Source: an uncultured Myxococcales bacterium
GTDB lineage: Bacteria; Myxococcota_A; UBA9042
DNA length: 43,947 nucleotides
NCBI GenBank assembly: GCA_903919145.1
Contig: CAIXGW010000061.1
Location: 1 to 43,947, forward strand
Direction: 5' to 3'
Below the pieces are notes generated by a model. It was given only the letters and a program-made list of their open reading frames with translations, ran no database searches and was not told where the DNA came from. The position numbers were made by a program, and so were the translations under genes. Each line of letters starts with the position of its first letter. Positions within the stretch are counted from its first letter, which is position 1. Shown one piece after another: positions 25,947 through 35,600 of the stretch.

Positions 25947-26597
25947 CTAGGCTCCTTGTTCGCCCTCGGGCTCGTCGTCGAGCGCGGTGCCCAGCGCGTC
26001 CAGGTCGATGTCTTCAAGTTCTTCCAGGTCTTCCAGCGTCTGCACCGGATCTTCGTCGCTTGCCGCCAAGTCGCTCACAAAATTGCGGTCGGTGCTGATC
26101 AGCTCGCTGGCTGTGCCGTAGACCGCGCGTCCTGCGGCGGCCGCATCTGCCGGCTGAGGCTCGCGCCACAGCTCCGCAGCCGGTCCTGCCAAGGCGGCCA
26201 GCACCAAGGCCGCCACCGCCAGCGCCGACCAGCGCGCTGCCGGGCGCTGCCACCAGGGCAAGCCGGCCTTGGCCACCGCCGGCAGCTCAGCCACGTCTGA
26301 GACAATGCTCTGCTGCAGCGATTGCCAAAAATCCTTGCCATGGATAGGTTTTTCGGACTCAGCCGCGGTGCGCAGGCCAGCCAGGATCTGCCGATAGGCC
26401 CGGACATCCTCGCTGCAGGCGGCGCATGCCTTTACATGGGCAGCCACCAGCGCCGCTTCTTGGGGCTGCAGGGCCGAGTCGGCGTAGCCTCCCAGCCGCT
26501 CTTCGAACTGCCGGCAGGCCTCTGGCTTGCCGCCTTGCAGCAGCTGCAGGTGGTTGCGCTGGCCGCCGCGGCCGGCGGAATCGCGATCAGTTGACAC
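25947..26597 (-). CDS. zinc-finger (zf-HC2) transmembrane anti-sigma factor
   Basis: A 216-residue protein starting with GTG at 26597, five bases after GGAGGA. The N-terminal cytoplasmic part has the anti-sigma zinc pattern Cys28, His54, Cys58, Cys61 (His-x3-Cys-x2-Cys). One membrane helix lies at about 126-145 (ALAVAALVLAALAG). The periplasmic C-terminus ends in a very acidic tail (LEDLEELEDIDLDALGTALD). Zf-HC2 anti-sigma factors hold their ECF sigma at the membrane until a signal releases it. It sits 26 bases after the sigma gene and one base before the CpxP-like gene, so the three form an operon. Confidence 0.88.
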   Translation of the reverse strand: MSTDRDSAGRGGQRNHLQLLQGGKPEACRQFEERLGGYADSALQPQEAALVAAHVKACAACSEDVRAYRQILAGLRTAAESEKPIHGKDFWQSLQQSIVSDVAELPAVAKAGLPWWQRPAARWSALAVAALVLAALAGPAAELWREPQPADAAAAGRAVYGTASELISTDRNFVSDLAASDEDPVQTLEDLEELEDIDLDALGTALDDEPEGEQGA

Positions 26598-26623
26598 GGG
26601 GTCCTCCGTAGGTGGATGGCAGG

Positions 26624-27238
26624 TCACGGCTGACCTCCGCCATCCTGAGGGGCAAGCATGGTGCGCAAGCGCTTGAGAGCATGATGGAAATTGGCCTTGG
26701 CGGCGTCCTCGCTGCACTCGGCGATCTCGGCGACTTCCTTAAAGGAAAGGCCTTCTTGGACCCGCAGATCCACCACAAGGCGCTGCTTGGGCGGCAGCTG
26801 CAGGACGGCGCCCTGCAGCTGGCTGGCCGTGGCTGCTTGCTCCAACAGCTCGGTGACCGAAGGAGCAAGGCTTGGCAGCTCAACGCCGGCGCCGTCTTGG
26901 CTGTCACCCGCTGAGGTTGGCCCAGAGCTGTCCACAGAGCTCGTGCGCCAGCGGCCGCGATCGCGCAGCCAGTTGAGCGCCAGATTGGTTGCGATCCGAT
27001 AGATCCAGGTGCGAAACGAAGCTTCTGCGCGGAAATTGCTGGCACCCACCCACGCCCGCACAAAGGCGACCTGCGTGACATCCTTGGCATCTTCATCACT
27101 TCGGACATAGCGCCACACCAAGTAGTAGACGTCGCGCTGGTGCCGCCCAACGAGCTCGGCAAACGCTGCGCGCTCGCCGGAGCGAAAACGCTCGGCAAGC
27201 CGGCTTTCTTCCTCTGGGTTGTAGTCGCGTGCGGCCAT
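26624..27238 (-). CDS. ECF-family RNA polymerase sigma factor
   Basis: A 204-residue sigma-70 family ECF factor. Region 2 reads DVYYLVWRYVRSDEDAKDVTQVAFVRAW and FRTWIYRIATNLALNWLRDR; region 4 reads LPPKQRLVVDLRVQEGLSFKEVAEIAECSEDAAK, the -35-binding helix-turn-helix. A Ser/Gly-rich linker of about 40 residues separates them. ATG 27238 gives a start close to region 2; the longer open frame upstream has no ribosome binding site. It heads the sigma/anti-sigma/CpxP-like operon and may control the downstream envelope genes. Confidence 0.93.
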   Translation of the reverse strand: MAARDYNPEEESRLAERFRSGERAAFAELVGRHQRDVYYLVWRYVRSDEDAKDVTQVAFVRAWVGASNFRAEASFRTWIYRIATNLALNWLRDRGRWRTSSVDSSGPTSAGDSQDGAGVELPSLAPSVTELLEQAATASQLQGAVLQLPPKQRLVVDLRVQEGLSFKEVAEIAECSEDAAKANFHHALKRLRTMLAPQDGGGQP

Positions 27239-27312
27239 GCTCTCATCATCAACTCCAGCCGATTGGACACCGCAGCCGTCCAGAAGGTCAAATCGCCGCA
27301 AGGGACGCGGCG

Positions 27313-27383
27313 GTGGCGCCGCCGCCATGGCCCGGCCGGCATCGCTGGAGCCGTTCCGTTTGCCTATGTGGCGCCGCCATGGC
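27313..27383. repeat. pair of direct repeats in the divergent sigma/muramidase intergenic region
   Basis: GTGGCGCCGCCGCCATGGC at 27313-27331 and GTGGCGCCGCCATGGC at 27368-27383 are identical except for one extra GCC. They lie 55 bases apart, between the divergent starts of the ECF sigma gene and the muramidase-like gene. Each contains the palindromes GGCGCC and CCATGG, so they could be operator sites. No convincing promoter hexamers were seen beside them. Confidence 0.5.
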
Positions 27384-27432
27384 AAAACAAGGGTTGCAGC
27401 ACTGCCAGGCGGCGCGACAGGTTGGCGCATCC

Positions 27433-28236
27433 ATGAAGCAAGAAGGGCCCAAACAGCGAACGGAAGGCCAGCGTTCGGTTGCGACCACGCCCGCCACAGC
27501 CCGGGCCGCACAGCCCAAGGCTGCGGCTGGCGCCGGTCACCGCTACGCTGGGGCGGCGGCAGCGCGGTCGCCCACACCGGGGGCCGCTGCCACTGGCGCG
27601 CCGGTCGCCGCCCACAGCGAGCTGTCTGCCCAGGCCCAGGCCCTACAAGCGGCGATGGGAGCTCAGCTTTCCGCTGGCGCCGCAGTCGCAGGCGTGCCGC
27701 AGGAGGGGCTGGCCGCGATCCTGTTGGCCGAGCGCCAGTATCTGCCCAGGCCCGGCCCGGCTGGCGCCGATGCGCTGCCAATTCGCTTTGAACCCTATGT
27801 GTTTTTTCAACAGACTGGCCGCTGGCTTGCGGCCACCCACCGCGATCAGGGGGCTGAGCAGCGCGTCTTTGATCAAGCTTGCGCCCTGGATCCCGCCGCG
27901 GCCCACGCCAGCTTGCGCATGGGCTTGGCGCAGATCAGCGGAGCCGAAAGCGCCGGAGCGGGCTTTGCCAGCGCTGAAGAAATGCGCCAGAATTTTCAAG
28001 GTGATCCTGTGGCGCAGGTCGCCGCCTTGGTCCACCTTGCCGGTCAAGAGGGGCCGCTTCAGCAGGCGCTGGCCACCAGCAACTGGTCGCAGGTGGCCTT
28101 GCTGCGCGCCGGCCCGGGCTACGGCGCTCTTGGCTACGATCAAGCTCTCTACGCCGCGGCCGAGGCCTACCGGCGCGTCGTCAAGCCCGGTGGCGGCGAC
28201 GACGGCGACGAGCCCAAGAAGCGCAAGCGTTCTTGA
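27433..28236 (+). CDS. N-acetylmuramidase-like protein (DUF3380 family) without signal peptide
   Basis: A 267-residue protein. Residues ~1-85 are a disordered Ala/Pro/Gln-rich tail. The rest resembles the phage-type N-acetylmuramidase family: ILLAERQYLPRPG, PIRFEPYVFFQQTGRW (family FExHxF element, here with Tyr for His), SLRMGLAQISG, GFASAEEMRQNFQGDPVAQV and a final helix, YAAAEAYRRVV. It ends in an acidic then basic tail (DDGDEPKKRKRS). There is no export signal, so it would need holin, lysis or a dedicated secretion route to reach murein. In relatives the stretch before the second Gly usually carries Glu-Ser; here it reads Ala-Ser. ATG 27433 is the plausible start, with no strong ribosome binding site. 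Confidence 0.7.
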   Translation: MKQEGPKQRTEGQRSVATTPATARAAQPKAAAGAGHRYAGAAAARSPTPGAAATGAPVAAHSELSAQAQALQAAMGAQLSAGAAVAGVPQEGLAAILLAERQYLPRPGPAGADALPIRFEPYVFFQQTGRWLAATHRDQGAEQRVFDQACALDPAAAHASLRMGLAQISGAESAGAGFASAEEMRQNFQGDPVAQVAALVHLAGQEGPLQQALATSNWSQVALLRAGPGYGALGYDQALYAAAEAYRRVVKPGGGDDGDEPKKRKRS

Positions 28237-28250
28237 CCAGTCAAGTTTTT
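28232..28250 (+). terminator. possible short terminator overlapping the muramidase stop
   Basis: CTTGA (28232-28236) and TCAAG (28241-28245) flank CCAG and are followed directly by TTTTT (28246-28250). The stem is short, so strength is doubtful, but the position at the end of the plus-strand gene and before convergent lepA is right. Confidence 0.4.
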
Positions 28251-28317
28251 CAGTCGGTGGGCGGGCGGAAGGGCTGAACATGCCCCAAGCGGAGCAGCCC
28301 CTTGGCCGCCGGGCTAC

Positions 28318-30123
<1,806 letters not shown>

Positions 30124-30389
30124 TCCGCTGATCGCACCTGTCGGGCTGTCTTGCCGCGAACAGCGCAGGGTGCGCACGCCGCTGCGATCTGTCAACCGCC
30201 GCCAGGACCGATGCGGTCTGGCTCGCCAATCCCCAGCCAACCTCGCCACGGCCGCAGCCAGCGCAACTGGGCGGGAGCTCTCTGGCTGCCCCAGGCGGGG
30301 ATCGGCCCCGCAGCCTCAAGCAAGCCCCTGCCGACCACGGGACCGCGGTCAACCGGGCATTCGCCCGAATTCCTGGGCCCGAGCGGCTC
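30124..30389. other. intergenic region upstream of lepA, no gene seen
   Basis: This stretch separates the MC1-like terminator from the lepA start. No open frame with a ribosome binding site and no tRNA-like fold was found. It presumably holds the lepA promoter, but no convincing -35/-10 pair stands out. Confidence 0.4.
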
Positions 30390-30443
30390 AAAAACGCGGC
30401 AACCCCAGCCGCCCAGCAGGTCTCTGGAGCGGCAGGGGTTGCC
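30390..30443 (-). terminator. intrinsic terminator of the MC1-like gene
   Basis: GGCAACCCC (30398-30406) pairs with GGGGTTGCC (30435-30443), and the inner GCCGC (30408-30412) with GCGGC (30429-30433), across one A-A mismatch and a 16-base loop. On the minus strand the stem is followed after three bases by TTTTT. It begins about 38 bases past the MC1-like stop codon. Confidence 0.6.
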
Positions 30444-30480
30444 CGGGAAGCTTGGCTCAAGCATCCAAACGGCTGACCGA

Positions 30481-30765
30481 TCAGGCTTTGATGTGCTCAA
30501 CGCCTTGCTTTTCGACCGTTGCCTTCCACACCTTCTCCGGCAGCCACTTGGGCCGATTCTCCGGGCTCTTGACTTCGATGCGGCCGCCCTTGAACACGTG
30601 CACCCGCTTGGTCCCGCGCTCTCGCAGGCGGATGTCGGTGTAGCCGCGGGCCGCCGCCTTGAGAGCCGCGCCGCGCGGCTGGGCGTTTGCGAACACCACG
30701 TTGGTGTCCTTGCCATCTTCCATCAGCACAAAGTTCTTCTTTTCCTTGACCGTCTTCTCCGCCAT
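30481..30765 (-). CDS. MC1-like chromosomal DNA-binding protein (archaeal non-histone protein MC1 family)
   Basis: A 94-residue basic protein that closely follows archaeal MC1, a monomeric DNA-bending nucleoid protein of Methanosarcina and haloarchaea. Shared blocks: NFVL (11-14), QPRGAALKAAARG (29-41), IRLRERGTKRVHVFK (45-59) and NRPKWLPEK (70-78). From memory of the archaeal structure, the Arg of QPR and the Trp before (M/L)PEK touch DNA, and both are kept (Arg31, Trp74). The archaeal Trp after VHVFKA is replaced by Gly, and the loop before IRLRERG is about six residues shorter. GGAGGAAGGA sits directly before the ATG, suggesting high expression. Its own leader and terminator make it monocistronic. 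The role as a nucleoid protein is inferred from the family. Confidence 0.9.
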   Translation of the reverse strand: MAEKTVKEKKNFVLMEDGKDTNVVFANAQPRGAALKAAARGYTDIRLRERGTKRVHVFKGGRIEVKSPENRPKWLPEKVWKATVEKQGVEHIKA

Positions 30766-30776
30766 TCCTTCCTCCC

Positions 30777-30795
30777 CCGAGACCGTCCGTCTCGG
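30777..30795 (-). promoter_or_regulatory. leader hairpin abutting the MC1-like ribosome binding site
   Basis: CCGAGAC (30777-30783) and GTCTCGG (30789-30795) form a perfect 7-bp stem with a 5-base loop. On the minus strand it ends only a few bases before the GGAGGAAGGA site of the MC1-like gene. It could protect the mRNA 5' end, or tune translation. Confidence 0.5.
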
Positions 30796-31300
30796 CTTGC
30801 CCTGGCTGTCCCTTCGCGAGGTGCAACTCCCAAGTTCCAGACTTCAGACGGTGCGCCAAAGCGTCCGCAGCGAAGAACGGCACGGCTGTGCGCAACCCCG
30901 CTGGCATACGACTGCTTTCGCTGTCCCGACTGGCTCCAAAATCGCTCTGGTCTCCGGTATCCGACGATTCTTCGCCCAACGCAAGAGGGGCAAGCCGGAG
31001 GCTCCGGCGGAGCGGCGGGAATCGCGGGGCGTCAGCGCCACAGGTTTGCTGCGGTGGCTAGACGGGGAGTTCAGATAGAATAAATATTACATAGATATGG
31101 GCGCAAAGAGGCCGAGCACTGGGCTTGGCCGTGCCCTTCCGTTGGCCGCCGGTGCACCGCCAAATGCGCTTGATCGCCAACCGCGCCGCCGGTCGCAAAT
31201 CGTGCGTTTCCGCCCGGCCGTGCTAGGGTTCGAAGAGCCGGCGGCGCCGCAGCGTGGTCGGGCGATGGCAAAACGGCGGCACTGCCTAAATTGGATCAGA
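30796..31300. other. long divergent control region between MC1-like and transglycosylase genes, with AT-rich island
   Basis: About 500 bases without a supportable gene. The most distinctive part is 31072-31096 (AGATAGAATAAATATTACAT and flank), an AT-rich island in an otherwise GC-rich region. On the minus strand it offers TTGCGC-18-TATTCT as a possible promoter, which would give the MC1-like mRNA a leader near 300 bases. The palindrome GCCGGAGGCTCCGGC (30994-31008) lies inside that leader. No riboswitch fold that I know is recognisable. Confidence 0.45.
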
Positions 31301-33865
31301 ATGTCAAATGGTTATGCGCAACCGGTCGGAGCTGTGCGGCGGGCGCTCCGCGGCGGTGTCTGCTGGTGGGCCCTGCTGCTGGTGGTGCTGCTGGCTTGGC
31401 CGGCCGCCGCCGTGTCTGCTCCGCGTCGATCCGGCGCGGCCGCGCGGCCAGCGACCAAGGGGCAGGCGCCTGTGCGGTCGGCCAGTCGCGGCGCCAGTGG
31501 CCGGGCGAAACCCGCCCAGGTCAAACCCGCCGCGGGCGGCAAGGCCAGGTCCGCGCCTTCTGGCCCCAAGGGTGGCAAGCCGCGCAAGCCGGCGACCAGG
31601 CGGCCCAAGCTCTCTGCGCCTGGCGCGGAGCCTGGGCTGGCGCCCCCGCAGCCTGCGGTGGCCAAGCCGATGGTCGGCCAGCCGGAGAGATCCGCAGGCG
31701 GCAAGCTCGTCACCGGCTCCTGGCCCGAGCTGCACGAGGCCGTCCAACGCTTTCGCGTCGGGCAGCTGGACCGGGCTGCGACGCTCTTACACCCGCTGGC
31801 AGCGGCCCAGGACCCCGAGATCGCCGGTGCTGCGGCCCTTGTGCTGGCGCGGATTGCGGCGCGCCAGGGCGACGGCAAAGCAGCGCTGCGCTGGATTGCC
31901 CTGGCCGAGCCGCTGCGCGAGATCCTGCCCGCCAGCTGGAACTGGGCGCAGATAGAGGGGCTGCGGGCCGCCGGCAAGGCGCCGGAAGCGCTGGCAGCCC
32001 TGCGCGACATGCGGGCCGCCTATGGCGAATTCCGCTGGGCGGCGGCGGATCTGTGGTATTCGCGGCTGTATGAGCAAGTCGGTCCGCCGCAGCAAGCTGC
32101 CGACACGGCCCTGCAGCTCTACGAAAAGTCCGCGCTGCACTTGCCGCGAGATGAGCTGCTGGCCCGGGCGGCGCGGATGACCGAGCGGATCTCGCGCGAC
32201 AAGGCCGCCGTTCTGTGGCGCCGGCTGCTGATCAAGCATCCCGAGTCGGCGGTGGTGGCTGAGGCGGTCGAGCGCATCGACCCGGCGACGTTGAGCCTGG
32301 AAGAGCAATTTGACCGGGTGGTCCTGCTGTTTCAGCGGCGCGCCTACGAGCGCTGCCGGTCGATCGCGCTGTCGCTGTGGGTCAAGGGCTACCGGCGCAG
32401 CGAGCTGGGCTTCTACTTGGGCAAGATCGGCAGCGAGCGGCTGCGCGACGACTATCCCGGCGCGGCCAAGTACCTTGCAGAAGCCATTGCCGTGGGCGAA
32501 CCGCAGGCCCAGCCGGCGCTGCTGTCTTACGCCTTGGTCCTTGCCAAGCTGGGGCGCTATCAGGAGTCGGTGGACCGCTACGATGAGTGGCTGGCGCGCT
32601 ACCCGTCCGTGCCCAACGAGCGGCGCATTGACGCCCACTACGACCGCGGCCGGGTGTTGCACAACGCCGGGCGCAGCCTGCAAGCGGCCGACGACCTGAC
32701 CAAGGCCCTGGACGACAACGAACGCGGTGTCGATGGGCCCAAGTACCGCTGGTTCACGGCCTTTTGGGCGTACCTGGGCGGCAAGCCGGCAGTGGCGGTA
32801 GAGCGCCTCAAGCCCATGCTCGGCAATGGCAATCCGCTGGTCGGCGGCAAAGCGATGTACTGGACCGGCCGCGCCCTGGACAAGCTAGGAGAGCGTCAGC
32901 AAGCCGCAGACATGATGCAGCAGGTCGTGGCGCGCCACCCCTTGACTTGGTACAGCGGCCTGGCCGAGCAGCGCTTGGCCGAGTGGGGGGTTGGCGACCG
33001 GCTAGCCAAGCCCGTCGATTTTTCAAAGGTTGTCGAGCGAGAGCCCGATCCCTATGCCGGCCTGGCCCTGACAGCAGAGCTGCGGCGCTTGCGCTTGGCC
33101 TGCAGCATCGGCGAGCCCGACTCCTGCCAGAATGCCATGGACGATCAAGAGAAAGTCCTGGCCAAGCAGCTGGGCAGTGCCCGCCTGGAGCAGCTGAAGG
33201 TAGAGCTGGCAGATGCCCTGGAGCGCTTCTCTGACAGTCGCGAGCAAGCGCTGCGGAACTACGGGCAAGTGCTAAATAAACCGCCGACGCGAGAGACGCT
33301 GGCTTCTTGGAGAGCGATCTACCCGCGGGCCTTTGCCACCCACGTCCAGGCATCGGCGCAGCGCAACGGCGCCCCAGAGTGGATGATCTACGCGCACATG
33401 CTGCAAGAATCGCGCTACAAGCCGTGGCTTATCTCCGGGGCACCCGCCTATGGCCTGCTGGAGCTGCTGGATCGGACCGCCGCGCGGCTGGCCCAAGAAG
33501 CCGGCGACGACTACCAGCTGTGGATGCTGATGCAGCCGGCGTGGAACGTGCGCTGGGGCGGGCAGTACCTGGGCGCGCTGTACCGCAAATTTCACCAGCA
33601 GCTGCCGTTTGCCATCGCTAGCTACAACGGCGGGCCCATGCTGATGGAAGGCCACGTGCGCGCGCAGGCCCGCCTGGGCAGACCCTACGACGAGATGATT
33701 GAGGACCTGGGCCCCCATGAGTCGCGCAACTACATCCGCATGGTCAGCGCGTGGTTTCTGCGCTATTTGGCCATCTACGAAGAACCGCGCAAGGCTGCCG
33801 AGCTGCGGACACGCCTGTTGCCGCTGGTGTGGACCGCTGACTTCTTGCCGGACCCGGACTACTGA
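31301..33865 (+). CDS. soluble lytic murein transglycosylase-like protein
   Basis: An 854-residue exported protein. A signal segment (CWWALLLVVLLAWPAAAVSA) is followed by a Lys/Pro/Ala-rich linker to about residue 120, then a long helical TPR-like superhelix (about 130-640) as in Slt70, and a C-terminal lysozyme-like domain. MLQESRYKP holds the catalytic Glu703, and FAIASYNGGP matches the AYNAG motif. The usual GLMQ motif reads GLLE here. Such enzymes cleave glycan strands with anhydro-MurNAc formation, during wall remodelling or attack. I chose ATG 31301; an in-frame ATG at 31265 is possible, and neither has a strong ribosome binding site. Confidence 0.88.
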   Translation: MSNGYAQPVGAVRRALRGGVCWWALLLVVLLAWPAAAVSAPRRSGAAARPATKGQAPVRSASRGASGRAKPAQVKPAAGGKARSAPSGPKGGKPRKPATRRPKLSAPGAEPGLAPPQPAVAKPMVGQPERSAGGKLVTGSWPELHEAVQRFRVGQLDRAATLLHPLAAAQDPEIAGAAALVLARIAARQGDGKAALRWIALAEPLREILPASWNWAQIEGLRAAGKAPEALAALRDMRAAYGEFRWAAADLWYSRLYEQVGPPQQAADTALQLYEKSALHLPRDELLARAARMTERISRDKAAVLWRRLLIKHPESAVVAEAVERIDPATLSLEEQFDRVVLLFQRRAYERCRSIALSLWVKGYRRSELGFYLGKIGSERLRDDYPGAAKYLAEAIAVGEPQAQPALLSYALVLAKLGRYQESVDRYDEWLARYPSVPNERRIDAHYDRGRVLHNAGRSLQAADDLTKALDDNERGVDGPKYRWFTAFWAYLGGKPAVAVERLKPMLGNGNPLVGGKAMYWTGRALDKLGERQQAADMMQQVVARHPLTWYSGLAEQRLAEWGVGDRLAKPVDFSKVVEREPDPYAGLALTAELRRLRLACSIGEPDSCQNAMDDQEKVLAKQLGSARLEQLKVELADALERFSDSREQALRNYGQVLNKPPTRETLASWRAIYPRAFATHVQASAQRNGAPEWMIYAHMLQESRYKPWLISGAPAYGLLELLDRTAARLAQEAGDDYQLWMLMQPAWNVRWGGQYLGALYRKFHQQLPFAIASYNGGPMLMEGHVRAQARLGRPYDEMIEDLGPHESRNYIRMVSAWFLRYLAIYEEPRKAAELRTRLLPLVWTADFLPDPDY

Positions 33866-33920
33866 CAGGCTGCTCCGCCGCTGGGCTGTAGCTGGACTAC
33901 GGCTGACCCAGGGCAGCGCC

Positions 33921-33953
33921 AGCGCCCCTGCCGAAAGAGCCAGCAGGGGCGCT
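33921..33953 (+). terminator. hairpin after the transglycosylase gene
   Basis: AGCGCCCCTGC (33921-33931) and GCAGGGGCGCT (33943-33953) form a perfect 11-bp stem with an 11-base loop, between two converging genes. Downstream on the plus strand the sequence is only modestly T-rich (TGACCTTTGCTTTGC). Confidence 0.55.
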
Positions 33954-33970
33954 TGACCTTTGCTTTGCTG

Positions 33971-35461
33971 CTACTTGGCGAGCTTGCAATAGGACGGCCA
34001 TCCGGCGCCCAGACCGCTGGCCAGAGGCGAAGGTTGGCCAAGGGTGTGGGCCAGCAGGAAGGCCGCTGCGTAGGCGCCGCCCTCTTTGGGCCACTTGTGC
34101 TCGGTGCCGTGGTCGCAGGATACCACGGGGTGGCTTGAGCCCAGCAGGTTGGCGATCAGGCTCTTGGCCATGGTGTCAAAATTCTGCTCATAGGCAAAAT
34201 CCTTGGGGCCGCCCCAGCTAACGGTGAACGGCACCTTTCCGGAGTCCTTGGGCCAAGCGTGCAAGTAGCCGCCAGAGAACGGGGCCGCGGCGGCGACCAC
34301 CTGGCTGCGGTGGGTGGCAATGAAGGTCGAGATGAGCCCGCCGCCCGACATGCCCGTCACGTAGACCCGCTTGGCGTCGGTCTTGAACTGGGCAGACGCG
34401 CACTTGAGCACGTCGTCAAAGAACACCAAATCGGGATTGTCTAGATCGAAGGCGGTCTTGCCGTAGTACCAGTCGGTCTTGAGCAGGGCCTTGCCGTCTT
34501 TACCGCGCTCTGACTGCGGCGCCACCAACACAAACGGGGTCTTGGCCTGTTCGGCCAGCAGAAAGCTCTCGTCTACCATCTTTCCTGGCTCGCCGCCCAC
34601 ACCGTGATACAGCAAGATGATCGGCAGTCCGGCGCTCTCGGTCACGCCTTTGGGCAGGTGAACGACGAAGCGACGGGTCCGCTCGGCACTGGTCAAGGTG
34701 TTCTCTCCGGCCAGGACCACCGGGCAGGCCTCAATTCCCTTGTAGATCTTGGCATCGCCGGCGCACGCCGACTCAAAGGGATCGGATTGCTTGCCAAACA
34801 GTACGGCCTTGAACTTGCTACCGGCCAGGTCTGCACTGAAGTCCGGCACCGAGCCCGCCAGGTCGCCGCAGAAGTTGTCTTTGGCGCCGATCTTGCCAGA
34901 GAACTTCAGCGACATCGGCACGTCGGTGCCGGTGGGCGAGGCAGCGCCGGGAAGAACAAACTTGCTGATCTCAAATGAGAAGCTTCCGCCCGGGTTGACG
35001 CCGATGTTCTTGGCGCTGGCCACCACGTCGCTGATGTAGCCGTCTTTGCCCAGGGCGCGCATCTCAAACTTCAGAATCTTGCCGCCACTGGTGACGTTGC
35101 CTTCGGCCAGGAGCGCGACTTTGAATGGCAGCTTGAGGTCGCCAAAAGGTGCCGCCTGCACGCCCAAGAACCAATCGCCGTCCGTCAGCAGATCATTGGG
35201 GCCGGCCGCGACGTCTTGGGGCTGGTCGCTGTCGCTGGCGACATCGGCGCCGCCATCGCTGCTGCTGCCATCGGCGGCCACGCCGTCGCTGCTGTCGCCG
35301 CTTTTGGCGTCGGCGCCTGCGCTGTCGCTGGCGTCAGCGGCGGCGGCCGCGGCGGGGGTGCCGTCATCTGAGCTGCAGCCGGCCGCCAGCAGGGAGGCGC
35401 CGGTGACCAGTGCGGTCAAGGCAAGTGCTTGTAAGTGATTGGCAATTCTGGGGATGCGCAT
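33971..35461 (-). CDS. esterase/depolymerase-like lipoprotein (alpha/beta hydrolase)
   Basis: A 496-residue lipoprotein (LLAAGC lipobox, Cys29) with a Ser/Asp/Ala/Gly-rich stalk to about residue 85. Residues ~90-230 form a domain of unknown function. The C-terminal part is a PHB-depolymerase/feruloyl-esterase-type hydrolase: PIILLYHGVGGEPGKM is the oxyanion region, TGMSGGG contains the nucleophile Ser372, and Asp421 and His455 (CDHGTEHKWP) are reasonable triad partners. It probably acts on polyesters or acylated polysaccharides outside the cell. The likely promoter lies at 35501-35529. It converges with the transglycosylase gene. Confidence 0.85.
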   Translation of the reverse strand: MRIPRIANHLQALALTALVTGASLLAAGCSSDDGTPAAAAAADASDSAGADAKSGDSSDGVAADGSSSDGGADVASDSDQPQDVAAGPNDLLTDGDWFLGVQAAPFGDLKLPFKVALLAEGNVTSGGKILKFEMRALGKDGYISDVVASAKNIGVNPGGSFSFEISKFVLPGAASPTGTDVPMSLKFSGKIGAKDNFCGDLAGSVPDFSADLAGSKFKAVLFGKQSDPFESACAGDAKIYKGIEACPVVLAGENTLTSAERTRRFVVHLPKGVTESAGLPIILLYHGVGGEPGKMVDESFLLAEQAKTPFVLVAPQSERGKDGKALLKTDWYYGKTAFDLDNPDLVFFDDVLKCASAQFKTDAKRVYVTGMSGGGLISTFIATHRSQVVAAAAPFSGGYLHAWPKDSGKVPFTVSWGGPKDFAYEQNFDTMAKSLIANLLGSSHPVVSCDHGTEHKWPKEGGAYAAAFLLAHTLGQPSPLASGLGAGWPSYCKLAK

Positions 35462-35500
35462 GTATGGGTCCGTCCGGGCAGGAGGTTGAACTGACCCAAC

Positions 35501-35529
35501 AGTCTAGCCATCGCCCATCGGCGTTGCAA
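35501..35529 (-). promoter_or_regulatory. putative sigma-70-type promoter of the esterase gene
   Basis: Minus-strand TTGCAA, 17-base spacer, TAGACT (each four of six to consensus), about 40 bases upstream of the esterase ATG. Moderate match only. Confidence 0.35.
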
Positions 35530-35600
35530 CCAGTAGACTTAGATATCTGCTGATGGTGCGACAACCTTGACAAGGTGTGGCAGCGCGCGATGCTGTGGCC

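Noticed and set aside
31225-31260. tRNA-like T-arm around GGGTTCGAA
   Set aside because: The flanking bases do not form a T-stem and no acceptor or anticodon stems match.
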